Counted from the stretch's first letter, positions 15,369 through 23,865 are shown. The stretch: 59,530 bases of DNA from an uncultured Muribaculaceae bacterium (GCA_910578035.1 CAJTOB010000004.1:1-59530), one strand, 5' to 3'. The notes: generated by a model not told the origin, from the sequence alone. Made by a program: numbers and translations.

Positions 15369-15863
15369 TCATTCGTTTGGAATGTAAACCACCCCGATGC
15401 GCTCTATGCCATGCAGGGTGTCGGCTCTCATAATATGGCGCACTCTCACAGCCCGGTGTTCGGCAATAGGAAAAGAGCCGGGAAGAGTGTCGAGTACTTC
15501 CATCGACAGGCCCATGCCTCGACCGTGCCAGCGCCCCATGGCGTCGGCAAGTTCGATGTTCAGAGTGTCGGCTCTTCGGGTTGAATCGGTATCGGCATAC
15601 GATACTTCGAGCCAGAGATTGCGATAAAGATAGTTTTTGCCATGTCTCACAGATATGAGCATGGTGCCTTGATTGACAATGCTGTCGCGCAAAGTGTCGG
15701 GCTCGAACTCGATAGCATCGGTATAGAGCCAGCCATTGCCGGATATGTCGGCGAAATCGCTGAAGCGGTTGTCGTCGCCATCGCCGCGACCTACAAGCCC
15801 GTTGCAGGCGGTGAGTATCAACACCGCCGCCATCAATGCCGGAAGTGTGGTTTTCATACTCAT
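15369..15863 (-). CDS. gldH: GldH-like lipoprotein
   Basis: A 164-aa lipoprotein with signal MSMKTTLPALMAAVLILTAC (lipobox LTAC) and the GldH core: FADISGNGWLYTDAIEFEPD, then ISVRHGKNYLYRNLWLEV. GldH is required for gliding in flavobacteria, but in non-gliding Bacteroidales its role is unclear. Its ATG overlaps the ricT stop by 4 nt, the usual ricT-gldH coupling in this phylum. Confidence 0.88.
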   Translation of the reverse strand: MSMKTTLPALMAAVLILTACNGLVGRGDGDDNRFSDFADISGNGWLYTDAIEFEPDTLRDSIVNQGTMLISVRHGKNYLYRNLWLEVSYADTDSTRRADTLNIELADAMGRWHGRGMGLSMEVLDTLPGSFPIAEHRAVRVRHIMRADTLHGIERIGVVYIPNE

Positions 15864-17179
15864 TCTCCTTGTGGTTTCTTTGGCCCTTGGCCGCCGCTTT
15901 TCGGTTTGCGAGGTTTGCGCGATTTGTTCTGAGGCTGTTCCTGCTGGGGTTTCGGAGCCTGTTGAGCCTGTTTTTCCTGTGGCTGAGCGCCGGCACCTTC
16001 AGACTTGGGTTTCTTTTTGTTTTTGCGTTTTTTCTTCTTATTGTCGAAGCGTGTCAGGTCGTCATCGCCGAGAATGTCGCCGAAGGCAGCTTTTTCTTTG
16101 GGTTTTACGTCGGTCTCACGCATAAGTGTGAGAGGCTTCTCGCCGGCCTTGTTCATGGCTATGATTTCGAACACGCGGTCGGCATCGATGGTGACGAGAT
16201 TGGCTGCAAGCGATTTGTCGGTCGAATATGTGACGAGACGATTGAATATGTCGCTCTTGAAATGGAAGTATGTCGCATCGGCGGTTTCGAGGCGCACTTC
16301 GCGCGGAGGCATCTTTTTGGAGGCCTCCATATAGGTATCGACTTCGAAATTAAGGCAGCATTTCAGCTTGGCGCACTGGCCGGCGAGCTTCTGAGGATTC
16401 AGCGAAATATCCTGATATCGGGCGGCGCTCGTGGCGACCGATACGAAATTGGTCATCCACTGCGAGCAGCACAGCGGGCGTCCGCAAGGCCCGATGCCGC
16501 CTATTCGGCCGGCTTCCTGGCGGGCTCCAATCTGCTTCATTTCGATACGCACCTTGAATGTCTCGGCAAGAATCTTGATGAGCTGGCGGAAGTCGACGCG
16601 CTCGTCGGCTATATAGTAGAATATAGCCTTGTTACCGTCGCCCTGATACTCGACATCGCCTATTTTCATGTTGAGTTTGAGGTCTTCGGCAATGCGGCGT
16701 GCGCGTATCATGGTGTCGTGCTCGCGAGCACGCGCTTCGTCGAATTTCTCGATGTCTGCAGGCTTGGCTTTGCGGAATACACGTCGTATTTCGGGCCCTT
16801 GGCTTCCTGAGCGGACGCCGGCCCGCTTCATGCTTAGCTCGACGAGTTTCCCGATGAGGGTGACGGTGCCTATATCGTGACCCGGCGATGCTTCGACAGC
16901 TACGATGTCGCCGATTTCGAGTGGCAGACGGGCGCTGTTGCGGTAGAAGCCTTTGCGGGTGTTTTTGAATTGAACTTCAACAAGGTCGCTGTCTGCATAG
17001 CCCCCGGGAATGTCTTCGAGCCAGTTGAAACTGTGCAGTTTGCCCCGTTGGCAGCCTCCGCAGCATTTTTTCTTTGGAGCAACACCGTCGTCCTGACGCA
17101 CTTCTTCGGCATTCGCTTCGGGCGCCTGCGTTTCGGTGTCGTGGAGTTTGTCGTCTCCGGGCTTGTTTTGGGTGCTCAT
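15860..17179 (-). CDS. ricT: PSP1-domain protein RicT/YaaT
   Basis: A 439-aa PSP1 protein. In Bacillus, RicT works with RicA and RicF as an Fe-S complex that steers RNase Y. Visible features are an N-terminal cysteine patch (KKCCGGCQRGKLHSF), the PSP1 core with GGIGPCGRPLCCSQW and QCAKLKCCLNFE (cluster ligands), and a low-complexity basic C-tail rich in Lys, Gln and Pro. It lies 3 nt downstream of rny, which fits a functional link with RNase Y. Confidence 0.9.
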   Translation of the reverse strand: MSTQNKPGDDKLHDTETQAPEANAEEVRQDDGVAPKKKCCGGCQRGKLHSFNWLEDIPGGYADSDLVEVQFKNTRKGFYRNSARLPLEIGDIVAVEASPGHDIGTVTLIGKLVELSMKRAGVRSGSQGPEIRRVFRKAKPADIEKFDEARAREHDTMIRARRIAEDLKLNMKIGDVEYQGDGNKAIFYYIADERVDFRQLIKILAETFKVRIEMKQIGARQEAGRIGGIGPCGRPLCCSQWMTNFVSVATSAARYQDISLNPQKLAGQCAKLKCCLNFEVDTYMEASKKMPPREVRLETADATYFHFKSDIFNRLVTYSTDKSLAANLVTIDADRVFEIIAMNKAGEKPLTLMRETDVKPKEKAAFGDILGDDDLTRFDNKKKKRKNKKKPKSEGAGAQPQEKQAQQAPKPQQEQPQNKSRKPRKPKSGGQGPKKPQGE

Positions 17180-17182
17180 GGC

Positions 17183-18727
17183 TTATTTTGCAAAGCTTAC
17201 CGAGCGGGTTTCGCGGATTACGGTAATCTTGACCTGACCCGGATATGTCATTTCGTCCTGAATGCGACGTGCTATTTCGCCCGACAGTTTTTCGGTTTCG
17301 GCATCGTCAATCTTATCGGCACCGACAATCACGCGGAGTTCGCGGCCGGCCTGAATTGCATAAGTCTTGACAACACCGGGATAGGAGAGTGCGAGCTGTT
17401 CGAGGTCGTTGAGGCGCTTGATATAGGCTTCTACGATTTCGCGGCGGGCGCCGGGGCGGGCGCCGGAGATAGCGTCGCAGACCTGTACGATAGGTGCAAG
17501 GAGCGATGTCTGTTCAACTTCGTCGTGGTGAGCGCCGATGGCGTTGCAGATTTCGGGTTTCTCCTTGTATTTTTCGGCGAGTTTCATGCCGAGGAGTGCG
17601 TGGGGCAGTTCGGGCTCTTCGTCGGGCACCTTGCCGATGTCGTGGAGGAGACCGGCGCGACGGGCTTTCTTGGGGTTGAGACCGAGCTCAGAAGCCATTA
17701 CGGCACATAGGTTGGCTGTTTCGCGCGAGTGCTGGAGCAGATTCTGGCCGTAGCTCGAGCGGTATTTCATTTTGCCGACGAGACGGATAAGTTCGGGGTG
17801 CAGGCCGTGGATACCGAGGTCGATGCAGGTACGCTGGCCGGTCTCGATGATTTCCTGTTCAATCTGTTTGCGGACTTTGGCAACGACTTCTTCAATGCGT
17901 GCAGGGTGTATGCGGCCGTCGGCAACGAGCTGATGGAGCGCCAGACGGGCAATTTCGCGGCGCACGGGGTCGAAGCCTGAAAGCACGATGGCTTCGGGAG
18001 TATCGTCTACGATGATTTCGATACCGGTAGCAGCTTCGAGCGCGCGGATATTGCGTCCTTCGCGGCCGATGATGCGACCCTTGATTTCGTCGGAATCAAT
18101 ATGGAATACTGTAACTGAGTTTTCGATGGCGGTTTCTGTCGCTACACGCTGAATGCTCTGCACGACTATACGCTTGGCCTCTTTGTTGGCGGTCATCTTG
18201 GCATCGTCCATGATGTCGTTGATATATGAGGCGGCGGCAGTCTTGGCTTCGTCCTTGAGGCTTTCGATGAGTTTTTCTTTAGCCTCTGCCGACGACAGCC
18301 CCGAAATGTGTTCGAGCATGTCCTGCGCCTGGCGGTGAAGCTCGTCGAGCTGAGTCTGGCGAGCGGCAAGAGCGGCCTGTTGGCTCTCGATATTCTGACG
18401 GAGGTTGTCGAGTTCGTTGCGAGTGCGCTGATTTTCGCTCTGCTGCTGGTTGAGCTGAAGTTCGCGCTGCTTCTGCTTGGCTTCGGCCGACTGTATCTTG
18501 GCGAGCCTTGCATTGGCTGCTTTTTCGGCTTCGGCACTTATTTTGAGGGCCTCTTCGCGGCCTTCGAGCGCTTTGTTGCGCTTGATGTCCTCGGCCTCGC
18601 GATGGGCATCTTCGATGATGAGTTTAGCCCTTGTTCCGGCCATTTTACGCTGTGCAATCAGGGTTGCAACCACTGCTATGGCTGCTGCTACGACTGCTAC
18701 TGCGATACAATACAAAAACAATTCCAT
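17183..18727 (-). CDS. rny: Ribonuclease Y
   Basis: A 514-aa membrane-anchored endoribonuclease that starts mRNA turnover. In order: one N-terminal membrane segment (MELFLYCIAVAVVAAAIAVV), a long coiled coil (about 30-200), a KH domain (IIGREGRNIRALEAATGIEI) and an HD catalytic domain (LLHDIGKVPDEE). The start at 18727 puts the membrane helix at residue 1, as in the family; the frame upstream runs through the RNA candidate in the spacer. The ricT gene follows. Confidence 0.95.
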   Translation of the reverse strand: MELFLYCIAVAVVAAAIAVVATLIAQRKMAGTRAKLIIEDAHREAEDIKRNKALEGREEALKISAEAEKAANARLAKIQSAEAKQKQRELQLNQQQSENQRTRNELDNLRQNIESQQAALAARQTQLDELHRQAQDMLEHISGLSSAEAKEKLIESLKDEAKTAAASYINDIMDDAKMTANKEAKRIVVQSIQRVATETAIENSVTVFHIDSDEIKGRIIGREGRNIRALEAATGIEIIVDDTPEAIVLSGFDPVRREIARLALHQLVADGRIHPARIEEVVAKVRKQIEQEIIETGQRTCIDLGIHGLHPELIRLVGKMKYRSSYGQNLLQHSRETANLCAVMASELGLNPKKARRAGLLHDIGKVPDEEPELPHALLGMKLAEKYKEKPEICNAIGAHHDEVEQTSLLAPIVQVCDAISGARPGARREIVEAYIKRLNDLEQLALSYPGVVKTYAIQAGRELRVIVGADKIDDAETEKLSGEIARRIQDEMTYPGQVKITVIRETRSVSFAK

Positions 18728-18754
18728 TGTTATCGTTGGTTTCTTGTAATAAAA

Positions 18755-18893
18755 ACAAAAGGCGCCCGAATCACACCGCCGGAAATGTGTCCGGAGGGCG
18801 ACAGGCGCGGTTAACAACACTCGTGTGGCGAGCGAACCGACGTTCAAGACCGGTGCGACGCGAGATTGCGCGCTACCCGGCAACCGGGGAAAA
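18755..18893 (-). ncRNA. 6S-like RNA candidate between zapA and rny
   Basis: This 191-nt spacer is GC-rich and self-complementary on the minus strand. CGCACCG near its 5' end can pair with CGGTGTG near its 3' end. An internal hairpin joins CGGTT..CTCG with CGAG..AACCG. The segment ends in GGCGCC followed by TTTTGTTTTT (18749-18760), like an intrinsic terminator. A weak TACCATTG promoter match lies around 18893-18905. In gamma-proteobacteria ssrS follows zapA, so 6S RNA is the first candidate. The call rests on synteny and folding, not on sequence match. Confidence 0.45.
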
Positions 18894-18918
18894 CAATGGT
18901 ACGATGCCCGGAATGCTT

Positions 18919-19215
18919 TCAGTCTGTGCCTTCGAGAAGGGCGTCGAGGCGCTCTTCGAAGTCTGCGAGCATGCGGGCTTGGGAATTGATCATGTTGGTT
19001 TGTCTATAAAGCATGGTGGCGTAGTATAGCGCTACTTTTGCGAGGGCAACCGGCTGGGGGTCGGCGGCAGCGCCATAGCTCAGACGGTCTACATTCTCGT
19101 TTATTCGCTTTATCACCAGGCGGTAGAACGACTCTTCGCTCTCCGATACCGGAAGCCTGAAAGGCTCTACTCCGGCTATTTTGATTGTTATCCTATGTTC
19201 TCTGTTATCGTCCAT
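18919..19215 (-). CDS. zapA: Cell division protein ZapA
   Basis: A 98-aa protein with the ZapA N-terminal domain (RITIKIAGVEPFRLPVSESEE) and a C-terminal helix. ZapA bundles FtsZ filaments at mid-cell. The ATG lies 17 nt after the upstream coiled-coil gene, which may code for its partner. The 6S-like RNA candidate follows. Confidence 0.88.
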   Translation of the reverse strand: MDDNREHRITIKIAGVEPFRLPVSESEESFYRLVIKRINENVDRLSYGAAADPQPVALAKVALYYATMLYRQTNMINSQARMLADFEERLDALLEGTD

Positions 19216-19232
19216 CGGCTGCAGGGGTGCTT

Positions 19233-19532
19233 TCAGATATCTCGGGTCAGATCAGCTATGCATACATCGATATCCCGCACCAATTCGGCGATAAGGGCTC
19301 GGGCTCTTTTCACATCTTCGGGTGTCGCAGCTACTGCCGCAGATACTCTCATGTGTTCTTTTTCCAGAAGCAGACGTTCTATCTGAGCATCGCGCGCCCT
19401 GACGGTGGCCTTGAGTTCTTCGAGCTCAGCGGTCAGTTCAAGATTGCGGCGGCGCAGACTTTCGAAACGGGTCACAAGCAGTTCGCTTTTATGCCCCAGT
19501 CGGGTCAGTTGCTCGGCGAGATCCTTTGCCAT
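19233..19532 (-). CDS. Small coiled-coil protein next to zapA
   Basis: A 99-aa protein, almost entirely helical with heptads (LTRLGHKSELLVTRFESLRR, LELTAELEELKATVRARD), and no signal peptide. Position directly before zapA suggests a division partner analogous to ZapB; this is inference. I start it at the ATG at 19532 rather than the in-frame TTG three codons earlier. A TACTTTTG promoter element on the same strand lies at 19549-19556. Confidence 0.8.
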   Translation of the reverse strand: MAKDLAEQLTRLGHKSELLVTRFESLRRRNLELTAELEELKATVRARDAQIERLLLEKEHMRVSAAVAATPEDVKRARALIAELVRDIDVCIADLTRDI

Positions 19533-19548
19533 TCTCTCCAAATTTTCA

Positions 19549-19556
19549 CAAAAGTA
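19549..19556 (-). promoter_or_regulatory. -7 promoter of the coiled-coil/zapA operon
   Basis: Minus-strand TACTTTTG, 16 nt before the ATG at 19532. The rest of 19557-19753 shows no gene I can support. Confidence 0.55.
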
Positions 19557-19753
19557 GCGATTATTTTCAGAACCACAAAAATATTTTGCCTCACAAATAG
19601 CCCGAATCGATGTTTTTTTCGATATAGTCAGACAGACGGCTTCTGACGAAAAGCTTCAATTATTGTCAGCTCAATCTCTTTAGGGGAAAAGTTGCAGACA
19701 GAAGATAAGATGACTTTGCCCTCTTATAACTAACAAATCGCAATGACAAAAAA

Positions 19754-19785
19754 AGCCCGGTGCGTCGGGAACGACGGGCCGGGCT
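19754..19785 (-). terminator. Terminator of ychF
   Basis: AGCCCGG (19754-19760) pairs with CCGGGCT (19779-19785), with a nested CGTCG/CGACG stem. On the minus strand a run of seven T follows. Confidence 0.85.
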
Positions 19786-19805
19786 GTGTATGGAGTGGGT
19801 GTGAG

Positions 19806-20909
19806 TCAGACGTTGAAGCGGAAGTGCATGATGTCTCCGTCCTGCACGACGTATTCCTTGCCTTCCACAGCCATCTTGCCGGCTTCGCGGACGGCGGTCT
19901 CGCCGCCGAGGTTCACATAGTCATCGTATTTGATGACTTCGGCGCGTATGAAGCCTTTTTCGAAATCGGTGTGTATGATTCCGGCGCATTTCGGGGCTTT
20001 GGAGCCGCGGATAAATGTCCATGCGCGGACTTCGTCGGGGCCGGCGGTGAAGTAGGTCTGGAGGTCGAGCAGCTGATAGGCGGCGCGGATAAGGCGCGAT
20101 ACGCCCGATTCGCTCAGGCCGATTTCGGCGAGGAATTCCTGACGCTCTTCCCATGTGTCGAGCTCGGCGATTTCGCTCTCGGTGCGGGCCGCGAGCACAA
20201 GGAGCTCGGCGCCTTCGTTTTTGATGGCTTCGCGGACGGCTTCGACATAGGCGTTGCCGTTGGCGGCCGATTCATCGTCTACGTTGCACACATAGAGTAC
20301 CGGTTTCGATGTGAGTAGGAAGAGTTCGCGGGCGAATTTCTCTTCGTCGACGGTGTCGAAACTCACCGAACGGGCGGGCAGGCCTTTGTCGAGCGCTTCC
20401 TTGATGCTGCACAGCACGCTATATTGCAGCTTCGCGGTCTTGTCGCCGCCGGTCTGCGCCTGTTTCTGAGTTTTGGCGATACGCGCTTCTACGGTCTCGA
20501 GGTCTTTGAGTTGAAGCTCGAAGTCGATGATTTCTTTATCGCGCACGGGGTTGACTGAGCCGTCGACGTGCGTGATGTTGTCGTCGTCGAAGCAGCGGAG
20601 CACGTGTATGATGGCATCGGTCTCGCGGATATTGGCGAGAAACTTGTTGCCGAGGCCTTCGCCCTTGGAGGCGCCCTTCACCAGTCCGGCTATATCGACG
20701 ATTTCGACTGTGGCGGGCACAATCGAGCGCGGGTTGCACATTTCGACGAGCTTGGTGAGGCGGTCGTCGGGCACGGTGATGACGCCCACATTCGGCTCGA
20801 TGGTGCAGAAGGGGAAGTTAGCCGACTGGGCCTTGGCATTGGAGAGACAGTTAAAGAGAGTCGACTTACCCACATTGGGCAGTCCGACGATTCCACATTG
20901 CAAAGACAT
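19806..20909 (-). CDS. ychF: Redox-regulated ATPase YchF (OLA1 family)
   Basis: A 367-aa TRAFAC NTPase. Walker A is GLPNVGKSTLF (residues 8-18), the G3 motif is DIAGLVKGASKGEGLGN, and a C-terminal TGS domain ends in EGKEYVVQDGDIMHFRFNV. The usual G4 NKxD is replaced by NVDD, which in this family switches preference to ATP. It binds ribosomes and affects stress translation. It is a single gene with its own terminator. Confidence 0.95.
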   Translation of the reverse strand: MSLQCGIVGLPNVGKSTLFNCLSNAKAQSANFPFCTIEPNVGVITVPDDRLTKLVEMCNPRSIVPATVEIVDIAGLVKGASKGEGLGNKFLANIRETDAIIHVLRCFDDDNITHVDGSVNPVRDKEIIDFELQLKDLETVEARIAKTQKQAQTGGDKTAKLQYSVLCSIKEALDKGLPARSVSFDTVDEEKFARELFLLTSKPVLYVCNVDDESAANGNAYVEAVREAIKNEGAELLVLAARTESEIAELDTWEERQEFLAEIGLSESGVSRLIRAAYQLLDLQTYFTAGPDEVRAWTFIRGSKAPKCAGIIHTDFEKGFIRAEVIKYDDYVNLGGETAVREAGKMAVEGKEYVVQDGDIMHFRFNV

Positions 20910-20910
20910 T

Positions 20911-20979
20911 ATATTAGGAGGTTAGTGGGTTAGGGGGAGTAGGAGGTTAGGAAGTAAGTGGGATAGAGGGTTAGGAGTC
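20911..20979. repeat. GGTTAGG-type degenerate repeat, left flank of the four-helix-bundle cassette
   Basis: Short units such as GGAGGTTAG, GGGTTAGG and AGGAGGTTAGGA follow one another. The inner end GGGTTAGGAGTC (20968-20979) is an 11/12 inverted match to GATTCCTAACCC at 21358-21369 on the other side of the next gene. Confidence 0.75.
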
Positions 20980-21334
20980 ATGGAATTTTCTTGATTAGCA
21001 GATTTAGGAGTTTGAGGACGGATATGCGCTGAGAATCAACAGCTTCATACTCGGTGTTAGTGATGTAACCTAAATCTTTGGCAATCAGAAGCTGAGTCTC
21101 AATTTCATAAAGAGAACCACGAGATACATACAAGAATCTTAAATAATCCTTATTTGTATCGCGCCCATTGCCTTCTGCAATATTTGATTCTATCGAAACC
21201 ACAGCTCTACGAATCTGTAAAGAGAGACAATGGGCTTCATAGGGAGGAAAATTCAGAGTAAGACGATAGACTTCAAGAGTTAATCGATGAGCTTGCTGCC
21301 ACACCAATAATTTCTTAAAATCGCCTCTCATCAT
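20978..21334 (-). CDS. Four-helix-bundle protein (S23/IVP family)
   Basis: A 118-aa helical protein of the family first seen inside 23S rRNA intervening sequences. Typical residues are FKKLLVWQQAHRLTLEVYRL, SIESNIAEGNGR and KDYLRFLYVSRGSLYEIETQL. The members form pentameric bundles; their role is unknown. The gene is bracketed by an inverted repeat (20968-20979 and 21358-21369), and the left copy touches the stop codon. This suggests that the gene moved in as a cassette between ychF and ettA. Confidence 0.88.
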   Translation of the reverse strand: MMRGDFKKLLVWQQAHRLTLEVYRLTLNFPPYEAHCLSLQIRRAVVSIESNIAEGNGRDTNKDYLRFLYVSRGSLYEIETQLLIAKDLGYITNTEYEAVDSQRISVLKLLNLLIKKIP

Positions 21335-21357
21335 AGAACCAAAATCCTATTTATTGT

Positions 21358-21386
21358 GATTCCTAACCCCATAAATCCCTAAAATC
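21358..21386. repeat. CCTAA-type degenerate repeat, right flank of the four-helix-bundle cassette
   Basis: GATTCCTAACCC (21358-21369) is followed by ATCCCTAAAATCCTA. It mirrors the left flank in inverted orientation and runs into the 3' end of ettA, whose last codons also read as CCTAA-type units. Confidence 0.65.
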
Positions 21387-23072
21387 CTACATTCCTAAGC
21401 TGCGGTACCGGCGGCGGGGGAGTTCTTTGCCGCCGTTGAGGCGTTTTTTGTATTCTTCGTAGTCGGAGTAGGAGCCTTCGAAGAACACTACTTCGCCGTC
21501 GCCTTCGAACGACAGGATATGAGTGCAGATACGGTCGAGGAACCAGCGGTCGTGGCTCACAACGACGGCGCAGCCGGCGAAATCGTCGAGACCTTCCTCA
21601 AGAGCGCGGAGGGTGTTCACGTCGATATCGTTGGTCGGTTCGTCGAGCAGCAGCACGTTGCCTTCTTCCTTGAGAGCCATCGCCAGGTGCAGACGGTTGC
21701 GCTCGCCGCCCGACAGCACGCCTATCTTCTTCTCCTGGTCGGCGCCGGTGAAGTTGAAGCGCGAGAGATATGCGCGGGCGTTGACGTCGCGGCCTCCCAT
21801 GCGGAAGCTTTCTACGCCCTGCGAAATCACCTCGTAGACGGTCTTTTCGGGCAGGAGGTCGTGGTGGGTCTGGTCTACATATGCCACTTTCACGGTCTCG
21901 CCTACGTCGAACGAACCCGCGTCGGGCGCTTCCTGGCCCATGATGAGGCGGAAGAGGGTAGTCTTGCCGGCACCGTTGGGGCCTATGACGCCTACGATGC
22001 CTGCCGGCGGCAGAGCAAACGAAAGGTCCTTGAACAGAGTCTTATTGCCGAAAGCCTTGGCGAGGTGCGAGGCCTCGATGACCTTGTTGCCCAGGCGCGG
22101 ACCGTTCGGAATGAAGATTTCGAGGCGTTCTTCGCGCTGGCGCTGGTCCTCGTTGAGCATCTTGTCGTAGCTGTTCAGACGCGCCTTGCCCTTGGCCTGG
22201 CGGGCCTTCGGAGCCATGCGCACCCATTCGAGCTCGCGTTCGAGAGTCTTGCGGCGCTTCGATGCCTGCTTCTCCTCCTGCTCCAGGCGCTTGGTCTTCT
22301 GTTCGAGCCACGAAGAGTAGTTGCCCTTCCAGGGTATGCCCTCGCCGCGGTCGAGTTCGAGAATCCAGCCCGCCACGTGGTCGAGGAAGTAGCGGTCGTG
22401 GGTGATGGCGATTACCGTGCCCTGATACTGGTTGAGGTGCTGTTCGAGCCAGTCGATCGACTCGGCGTCGAGGTGGTTGGTCGGCTCGTCGAGCAGGAGC
22501 ACGTCGGGCTGCTGCAGGAGCAGGCGGCAGAGAGCCACACGGCGGCGTTCACCACCCGAGAGAGTGCTCACCGTCTGGTCGTCGGGCGGACACTGCAGGG
22601 CGTCCATGGCGCGTTCGAGCTTCGAGTCGATGTTCCAGGCGTCGGCGGCGTCGAGCTTGTCCTGAAGCTCGGCCTGACGGGCTATGAGGGCTTCCATCTT
22701 GTCGGGGTCCTCGAGCACATCGGGGTCGGCGAAACTTTCGTTCACCTTGTCGAACTCCGCAAGGAGGTCCATGATAGGCTGCACGCCTTCGCGCACAACC
22801 TCGATTACGGTCTTGTCCGGGTCGAGCTTCGGGTCCTGCTCCAGATAGCCCACGGTATAGCCGGGAGCCCATACCACTTCACCCTGATACTCCTTGTCGA
22901 TACCGGCTATGATTTTGAGCAGCGAAGACTTACCGCTGCCGTTCAGACCGATGATGCCGATTTTGGCGCCATAGAAAAACGAGAGATAGATGTTTTTCAA
23001 CACCTGCTTCTGGGGAGGGTAGATTTTGCTTACCCCCACCATCGAGAATATTACTTTCTTGTCGTCTGCCAT
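21387..23072 (-). CDS. ettA: Energy-dependent translational throttle protein EttA
   Basis: A 561-aa ABC-F protein with two ATPase domains and no membrane part. Walker A motifs are GLNGSGKSS (near 43) and GPNGAGKTT (near 345); signatures are LSGGERRRV and LSGGERNRL. EttA gates entry of ribosomes into elongation according to energy state. The length and the short arm match EttA better than resistance-type ABC-F proteins. It has its own promoter (23099-23106). Confidence 0.95.
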   Translation of the reverse strand: MADDKKVIFSMVGVSKIYPPQKQVLKNIYLSFFYGAKIGIIGLNGSGKSSLLKIIAGIDKEYQGEVVWAPGYTVGYLEQDPKLDPDKTVIEVVREGVQPIMDLLAEFDKVNESFADPDVLEDPDKMEALIARQAELQDKLDAADAWNIDSKLERAMDALQCPPDDQTVSTLSGGERRRVALCRLLLQQPDVLLLDEPTNHLDAESIDWLEQHLNQYQGTVIAITHDRYFLDHVAGWILELDRGEGIPWKGNYSSWLEQKTKRLEQEEKQASKRRKTLERELEWVRMAPKARQAKGKARLNSYDKMLNEDQRQREERLEIFIPNGPRLGNKVIEASHLAKAFGNKTLFKDLSFALPPAGIVGVIGPNGAGKTTLFRLIMGQEAPDAGSFDVGETVKVAYVDQTHHDLLPEKTVYEVISQGVESFRMGGRDVNARAYLSRFNFTGADQEKKIGVLSGGERNRLHLAMALKEEGNVLLLDEPTNDIDVNTLRALEEGLDDFAGCAVVVSHDRWFLDRICTHILSFEGDGEVVFFEGSYSDYEEYKKRLNGGKELPRRRYRSLGM

Positions 23073-23098
23073 ATAGTATTTATCGAATTTTCAGACCA

Positions 23099-23106
23099 CA
23101 AAGATA
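23099..23106 (-). promoter_or_regulatory. -7 promoter of ettA
   Basis: Minus-strand TATCTTTG, 26 nt upstream of the ettA ATG. Confidence 0.65.
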
Positions 23107-23230
23107 CAAAAAATCCGCCAATAAGCAATTAGGCGCTTGGGCAGTTGAGCGATTAGGCTGCCGGGTATAGTTTTTTGAATGGCGACGGCCGATTTCCGGG
23201 GCCGGTTTCGCGGCCCGCATGGATAGCAGG

Positions 23231-23256
23231 AAAATAAAAACCGCCATAAGGCGGTT
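23231..23256 (-). terminator. Terminator downstream of the RND efflux operon
   Basis: AACCGCC (23239-23245) pairs with GGCGGTT (23250-23256) around ATAA. Read on the minus strand the stem is followed by a T-rich run (TTTTTATTTT). It is the last of several palindromes that transcripts from the efflux operon meet. Confidence 0.7.
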
Positions 23257-23296
23257 AATGACAGGCAAAGATGGTATTTTCTGGATTAATTTATTG

Positions 23297-23379
23297 AAAG
23301 CAGTAGGGGCGCGCGTTCGGCGCGCCCGCGTCTGAAATGTTGACAACTAAGCTTGTTCTCGGCGCGCCCCTACTGCTTT
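23297..23379. repeat. 18-bp inverted repeat rich in GCGC
   Basis: AAAGCAGTAGGGGCGCGC (23297-23314) is exactly inverted at 23362-23379. The left arm continues into a second small palindrome (CGCGCGTTCGGCGCG). It contains no gene. It resembles REP-type or MITE-type intergenic palindromes. Confidence 0.85.
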
Positions 23380-23420
23380 AGAATATTACTGATTACGACT
23401 CAGCCTCCTGTATGGTATAT

Positions 23421-23489
23421 TAACCGCCCTGGCGGTTATAGATAAATATAGCCTATGGTTTGGACGCCGGAGGGCGGCCAAACCATAGG
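23421..23489. repeat. Two further perfect palindromes in the same spacer
   Basis: TAACCGCC (23421-23428) pairs with GGCGGTTA (23431-23438). CCTATGGTTTGG (23452-23463) pairs with CCAAACCATAGG (23478-23489) around a GC-rich loop. The spacer 23107-23605 holds these palindromes and no supportable gene. Confidence 0.85.
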
Positions 23490-23605
23490 TTTTCTGCAAA
23501 ACACCGCGGAGACAAGCGCATGGCGGTTGAAGACACAAGGGTGCAAATTAAGTTCCTCGAAGTCGGGGTGTCTGATTGTGCGCTGAATAGACTCTTGGGA
23601 GGGGA

Positions 23606-23860
23606 TTATGGTCGGGTTTTGTCTCTGAGGTAGGAGGCGTTTACACGGTAGACGAGGATTGCGACCAGGACCACAAATATGATTGCGAACAGGCCGGCGC
23701 AGCCGCGCATGACCAACAGCATTCCGGCCGATATGCTGTCAAGGCATATAGCCATTATGGCCATGAGTATTATCGCGATAGTGATTGATGTGACTGCGGC
23801 GTATTTCAGCCGCAGGTTGGTCTTTTCGCGATAGTATTTATCAAGCTCTTTCTGTCGCAT
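23606..23860 (-). CDS. Small two-helix membrane protein
   Basis: An 84-aa protein with two membrane segments (YAAVTSITIAIILMAIMAICL and GCAGLFAIIFVVLVAILVYRV) between charged ends. It begins 5 nt after the efflux outer-membrane gene, so it belongs to the same transcript. It may be an accessory of the pump, but no family is recognised. Confidence 0.7.
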   Translation of the reverse strand: MRQKELDKYYREKTNLRLKYAAVTSITIAIILMAIMAICLDSISAGMLLVMRGCAGLFAIIFVVLVAILVYRVNASYLRDKTRP

Positions 23861-23865
23861 TCAAT

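Noticed and set aside
18728..18883. 52-residue N-terminal extension of rny
   Set aside because: It would hide the N-terminal membrane helix behind a basic segment and overlaps the self-complementary RNA candidate. The start at 18727 matches the family.
21519..23132. 537-codon + strand frame opposite ettA
   Set aside because: It is a shadow of the ABC-F gene, with low-complexity Glu/Val/Leu-rich translation and no domain.
23080..23346. 88-codon minus-strand frame in the palindromic spacer
   Set aside because: It runs through three palindromes and the ettA promoter and has no protein-like features.
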